Source of the DNA: Gallionellaceae bacterium
Lineage (GTDB): Bacteria > Pseudomonadota > Gammaproteobacteria > Burkholderiales > Gallionellaceae
Assembly (NCBI GenBank): GCA_021731185.1
Contig: JAKFXW010000089.1
Span: 1 to 5,470, forward strand
DNA: 5,470 bases
Reading direction: 5' to 3'
Both the position numbers and the translations under genes were made by a program. The notes under the pieces were generated by a model. That model ran no database searches. It was not told the DNA's origin and worked only from the letters and a program-made list of their open reading frames with translations. Shown here one piece after another: positions 4,399-5,470 of the stretch. Numbering within the stretch: the stretch's first letter is position 1; each line of letters opens with the position of its first letter.

Positions 4399-4692
4399 AT
4401 GAAACCATTTCGCTGGAACCACGATAAAAACGAAGCGCTGAAAATTGAGCGTGATATTTCGTTCGAGGTCATTGCACTGGCTATTGAAGCGGATGGTCTG
4501 CTGGATGAATTGCGCCACCCGAATACGGAGAAATATCCAAACCAATCCGTTCTTGTCGTGGCATTTGATGGTTATGTTTACTTGGTGCCTTATGTTGAAG
4601 AGCCGGATCACTATTTTTTGAAGACAGTGATTCCTAGCAGAAAAGCTACCAGAGATTACTTAGTGAGGAGTCACCCAGATGAAAAAACTTGA
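4399..4692 (+). CDS. BrnT-like toxin of a type II toxin-antitoxin pair
   Basis: The 97-aa product starts MKPFRWNHDKNEALKIERDI, followed by SFEVIALAIEADGLLDELRHP. It continues with a strand pair (QSVLVVAFDGYVYLVPYV) and ends in KTVIPSRKATRDYL. The order F-x-W-(D/N)-xxKN, a helix with SFE, LVV and the closing S-R-K-A-T-R is that of the BrnT/DUF497 ribonuclease-toxin fold, though the central part is divergent. The partner gene, a CopG-type antitoxin that follows and overlaps by 14 bases, strengthens the call; toxin-first order is usual for BrnT. No ribosome-binding site precedes the ATG, which fits a leaderless transcript. BrnT toxins are thought to act as RNases that slow translation. It could instead belong to a related, less-studied toxin family. 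Confidence 0.7.
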   Translation: MKPFRWNHDKNEALKIERDISFEVIALAIEADGLLDELRHPNTEKYPNQSVLVVAFDGYVYLVPYVEEPDHYFLKTVIPSRKATRDYLVRSHPDEKT

Positions 4693-4999
4693 TGCGTTTG
4701 AGAAAGACATCTTGACCGCCTATAAAAAGGGCGAACTCAAGTCCACCTCTCCGTCAAAGGCAAAGTTGGCAAAATTCAAAGCTGCTGCCACAGCTACTTT
4801 TCTCAAGGAGAAGCGGGTCAACATTCGCCTGTCTACGCCAGATTTGATGGATATTCAAGCCAGAGCACTTGAAGAAGGTATGCCATATCAAACGTTAATC
4901 GCCAGCGTGCTCCACAAGTTTGTGTCGGGGCGGCTTGTAGAGCCTTCATCCAGTTTAACCCCGCGTACAAGCGGGACGCGCCAAAAGCGGCGCAGCTGA
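4679..4999 (+). CDS. CopG/BrnA-type ribbon-helix-helix antitoxin
   Basis: This is a 106-aa protein. Residues 1-45 are a lysine-rich arm (MKKLDAFEKDILTAYKKGEL), as in CopG_antitoxin/BrnA proteins, which wrap the toxin with this region. Residues 46-86 form a ribbon-helix-helix: strand RVNIRLS, helix DLMDIQARALEEG, turn MPYQT and helix LIASVLHKFVSGRL. The dimer would bind an operator and repress the operon while neutralising the toxin. A basic tail (PRTSGTRQKRRS) follows and is longer than usual. It overlaps the toxin gene by 14 bases and, unlike the toxin, has a strong ribosome-binding site, GAGGAG at 4665-4670, eight bases upstream. That would give more antitoxin than toxin from one mRNA. It appears intact. 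Confidence 0.8.
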   Translation: MKKLDAFEKDILTAYKKGELKSTSPSKAKLAKFKAAATATFLKEKRVNIRLSTPDLMDIQARALEEGMPYQTLIASVLHKFVSGRLVEPSSSLTPRTSGTRQKRRS

Positions 5000-5040
5000 A
5001 GACTGGGCACGGTCACTCCGTAATTTTTAAGGAGACCAAG

Positions 5041-5283
5041 ATGCGTGCAGTCGGAATTTTTGAAGTGAAAACCAAGCTCTCGGAGTTGTTGCGGTTGGGT
5101 GAGCCTATTGAAATAACTCGCCACAAAAAAAGCGTGACATTAAGGCTATCAATCAGGCTGACATGGGCGATTATGTGTAGCCCGCGCAGCACCGGAATTT
5201 TGCGAGTTGGGTGGCAAACCACCCATCCCTGCGAACTCCATTCATTCGGCGGTGTCACAACTCAAGCTAAGCTGTATAGATGA
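5041..5283 (+). pseudogene. Phd/YefM-type antitoxin remnant
   Basis: The first 30 residues, MRAVGIFEVKTKLSELLRLG and then EPIEITRHKK, are a clear Phd/YefM N-terminus (xxVGxFEAKTxLSELLxxVxxGExIxITRHGKPV). About three residues are missing between LSELL and GE, an in-frame deletion. After a run of seven A (5125-5131) the similarity ends and the frame continues to 5283 into unrelated, cysteine- and tryptophan-containing residues. Shifting frame after the A-run gives DIKAINQADMGDYV and a stop at 5178-5180. This may be the older downstream frame, but it is not typical of Phd either. It has an excellent ribosome-binding site, AAGGAG at 5029-5034, six bases before the ATG. No cognate toxin (Doc, PIN or RelE type) follows. 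It is most likely a dead antitoxin stub, possibly still translated. Confidence 0.6.
5204..5238 (+). repeat. Hairpin in the antitoxin remnant tail
   Basis: GGGTGG-CAAA-CCACCC at 5209-5224 is a perfect 6-bp stem with a 4-base loop. GAGTT at 5204-5208 can extend it by pairing with AACTC at 5234-5238 across a 9-base bulge. No T-run follows, so it is not a standard terminator. It supports the view that this part of the long frame is non-coding. Confidence 0.4.
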
Positions 5284-5470
5284 AAATCATGACTCTATTC
5301 CGGCGCAATCTCGCCCGAGCCAGACCGCTGAAATGACATGCAAGCCTAAGCTATTATGAGCCAGCCTATTATGAACCTAACCTATTATGAAAAAGACACC
5401 TGATTAATCGTGGCAGAAAAACGTGGCTGCCTCCTATTGTCCCCACTTGCTGCAGCGATAACAGCGGTGC
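5284..5470. other. Right-hand end of the window, no secure gene
   Basis: Nothing definite is coded here. A GTG at 5410 opens a plus-strand frame (VAEKRGCLLLSPLAAAITAV) that is still open at the edge and looks like the start of a membrane or secreted protein. It has no ribosome-binding site, so it is only a possibility. A set of spaced 9-bp repeats lies at 5351-5390. Confidence 0.35.
5351..5390 (+). repeat. Three spaced copies of CTATTATGA
   Basis: Perfect copies of CTATTATGA start at 5351, 5366 and 5382, that is at 15- and 16-base steps, separated by GCCAGC and ACCTAAC-like linkers. A fourth, partial unit (CCTAAG) may precede them at 5345. The phase is about one and a half helical turns. It may be a short decayed tandem duplication or a repeated protein-binding site; nothing nearby decides between these. 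Confidence 0.55.

Noticed and set aside
3946..4402. Long frames on both strands across this interval (minus 3946-4377, plus 4016-4402)
   Set aside because: They run through the structured 89-bp repeat and two hairpins, have no recognisable motifs and no ribosome-binding site.

Overview
The window looks like accessory DNA from a proteobacterial chromosome, probably gamma- or betaproteobacterial. It opens on the last codons of a single-stranded-DNA-binding protein with the conserved acidic tip (DDDIPF). It then carries a stack of small defence, addiction and mobile remnants, all short and closely packed. No tRNA, rRNA or CRISPR array is seen. The organism call is an inference from gene families and repeat types, not from a marker gene.

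Layout: (1) 1-48, 3' end of ssb. (2) 49-137, a structured 89-bp repeat with a near-identical direct copy at 4146-4233. (3) 148-1923, a two-gene CBASS operon (CD-NTase plus the two-TM beta-barrel effector Cap15) bounded on both sides by integron attC-like sequences. (4) 1935-2586, a palindrome, an intact addiction-module antitoxin/ParE-type toxin pair, and the left half of a further attC-like site. (5) 2619-3044, a 5'-truncated IS30-family transposase. (6) 3082-3414, an AT-rich segment with an unrecognised 73-aa protein and a 27-aa hydrophobic peptide. (7) 3596-3941, a minus-strand ParE-type toxin frame that has lost its in-frame start codon, probably through one inserted base. (8) 4146-4353, the second repeat copy and two hairpins. 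(9) 4364-4999, a promoter and a BrnT-like toxin/CopG-type antitoxin pair whose mRNA may be leaderless. (10) 5041-5470, the remnant of a Phd/YefM-type antitoxin, a hairpin, three spaced copies of a 9-bp word, and no secure gene.

The most informative reading is that about 273-2586 is a fragment of an integron cassette array. The CBASS operon sits between a GTTAGCC box just upstream and a GGCTAAC box that contains the effector's stop codon. These two 7-mers are exact reverse complements, as expected of the two ends of one circularised cassette. The toxin-antitoxin pair is followed 23 bp after its stop by another perfect RYYYAAC box (GCCCAAC). No integrase or attI lies in the window, so the array call is inferred.

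How the genes work together: the CD-NTase would make a cyclic nucleotide on phage infection, and Cap15 would respond by damaging the inner membrane. The intact toxin-antitoxin pairs would stabilise the neighbourhood. The remnants (IS30, orphan ParE, Phd stub) show repeated turnover of the locus.
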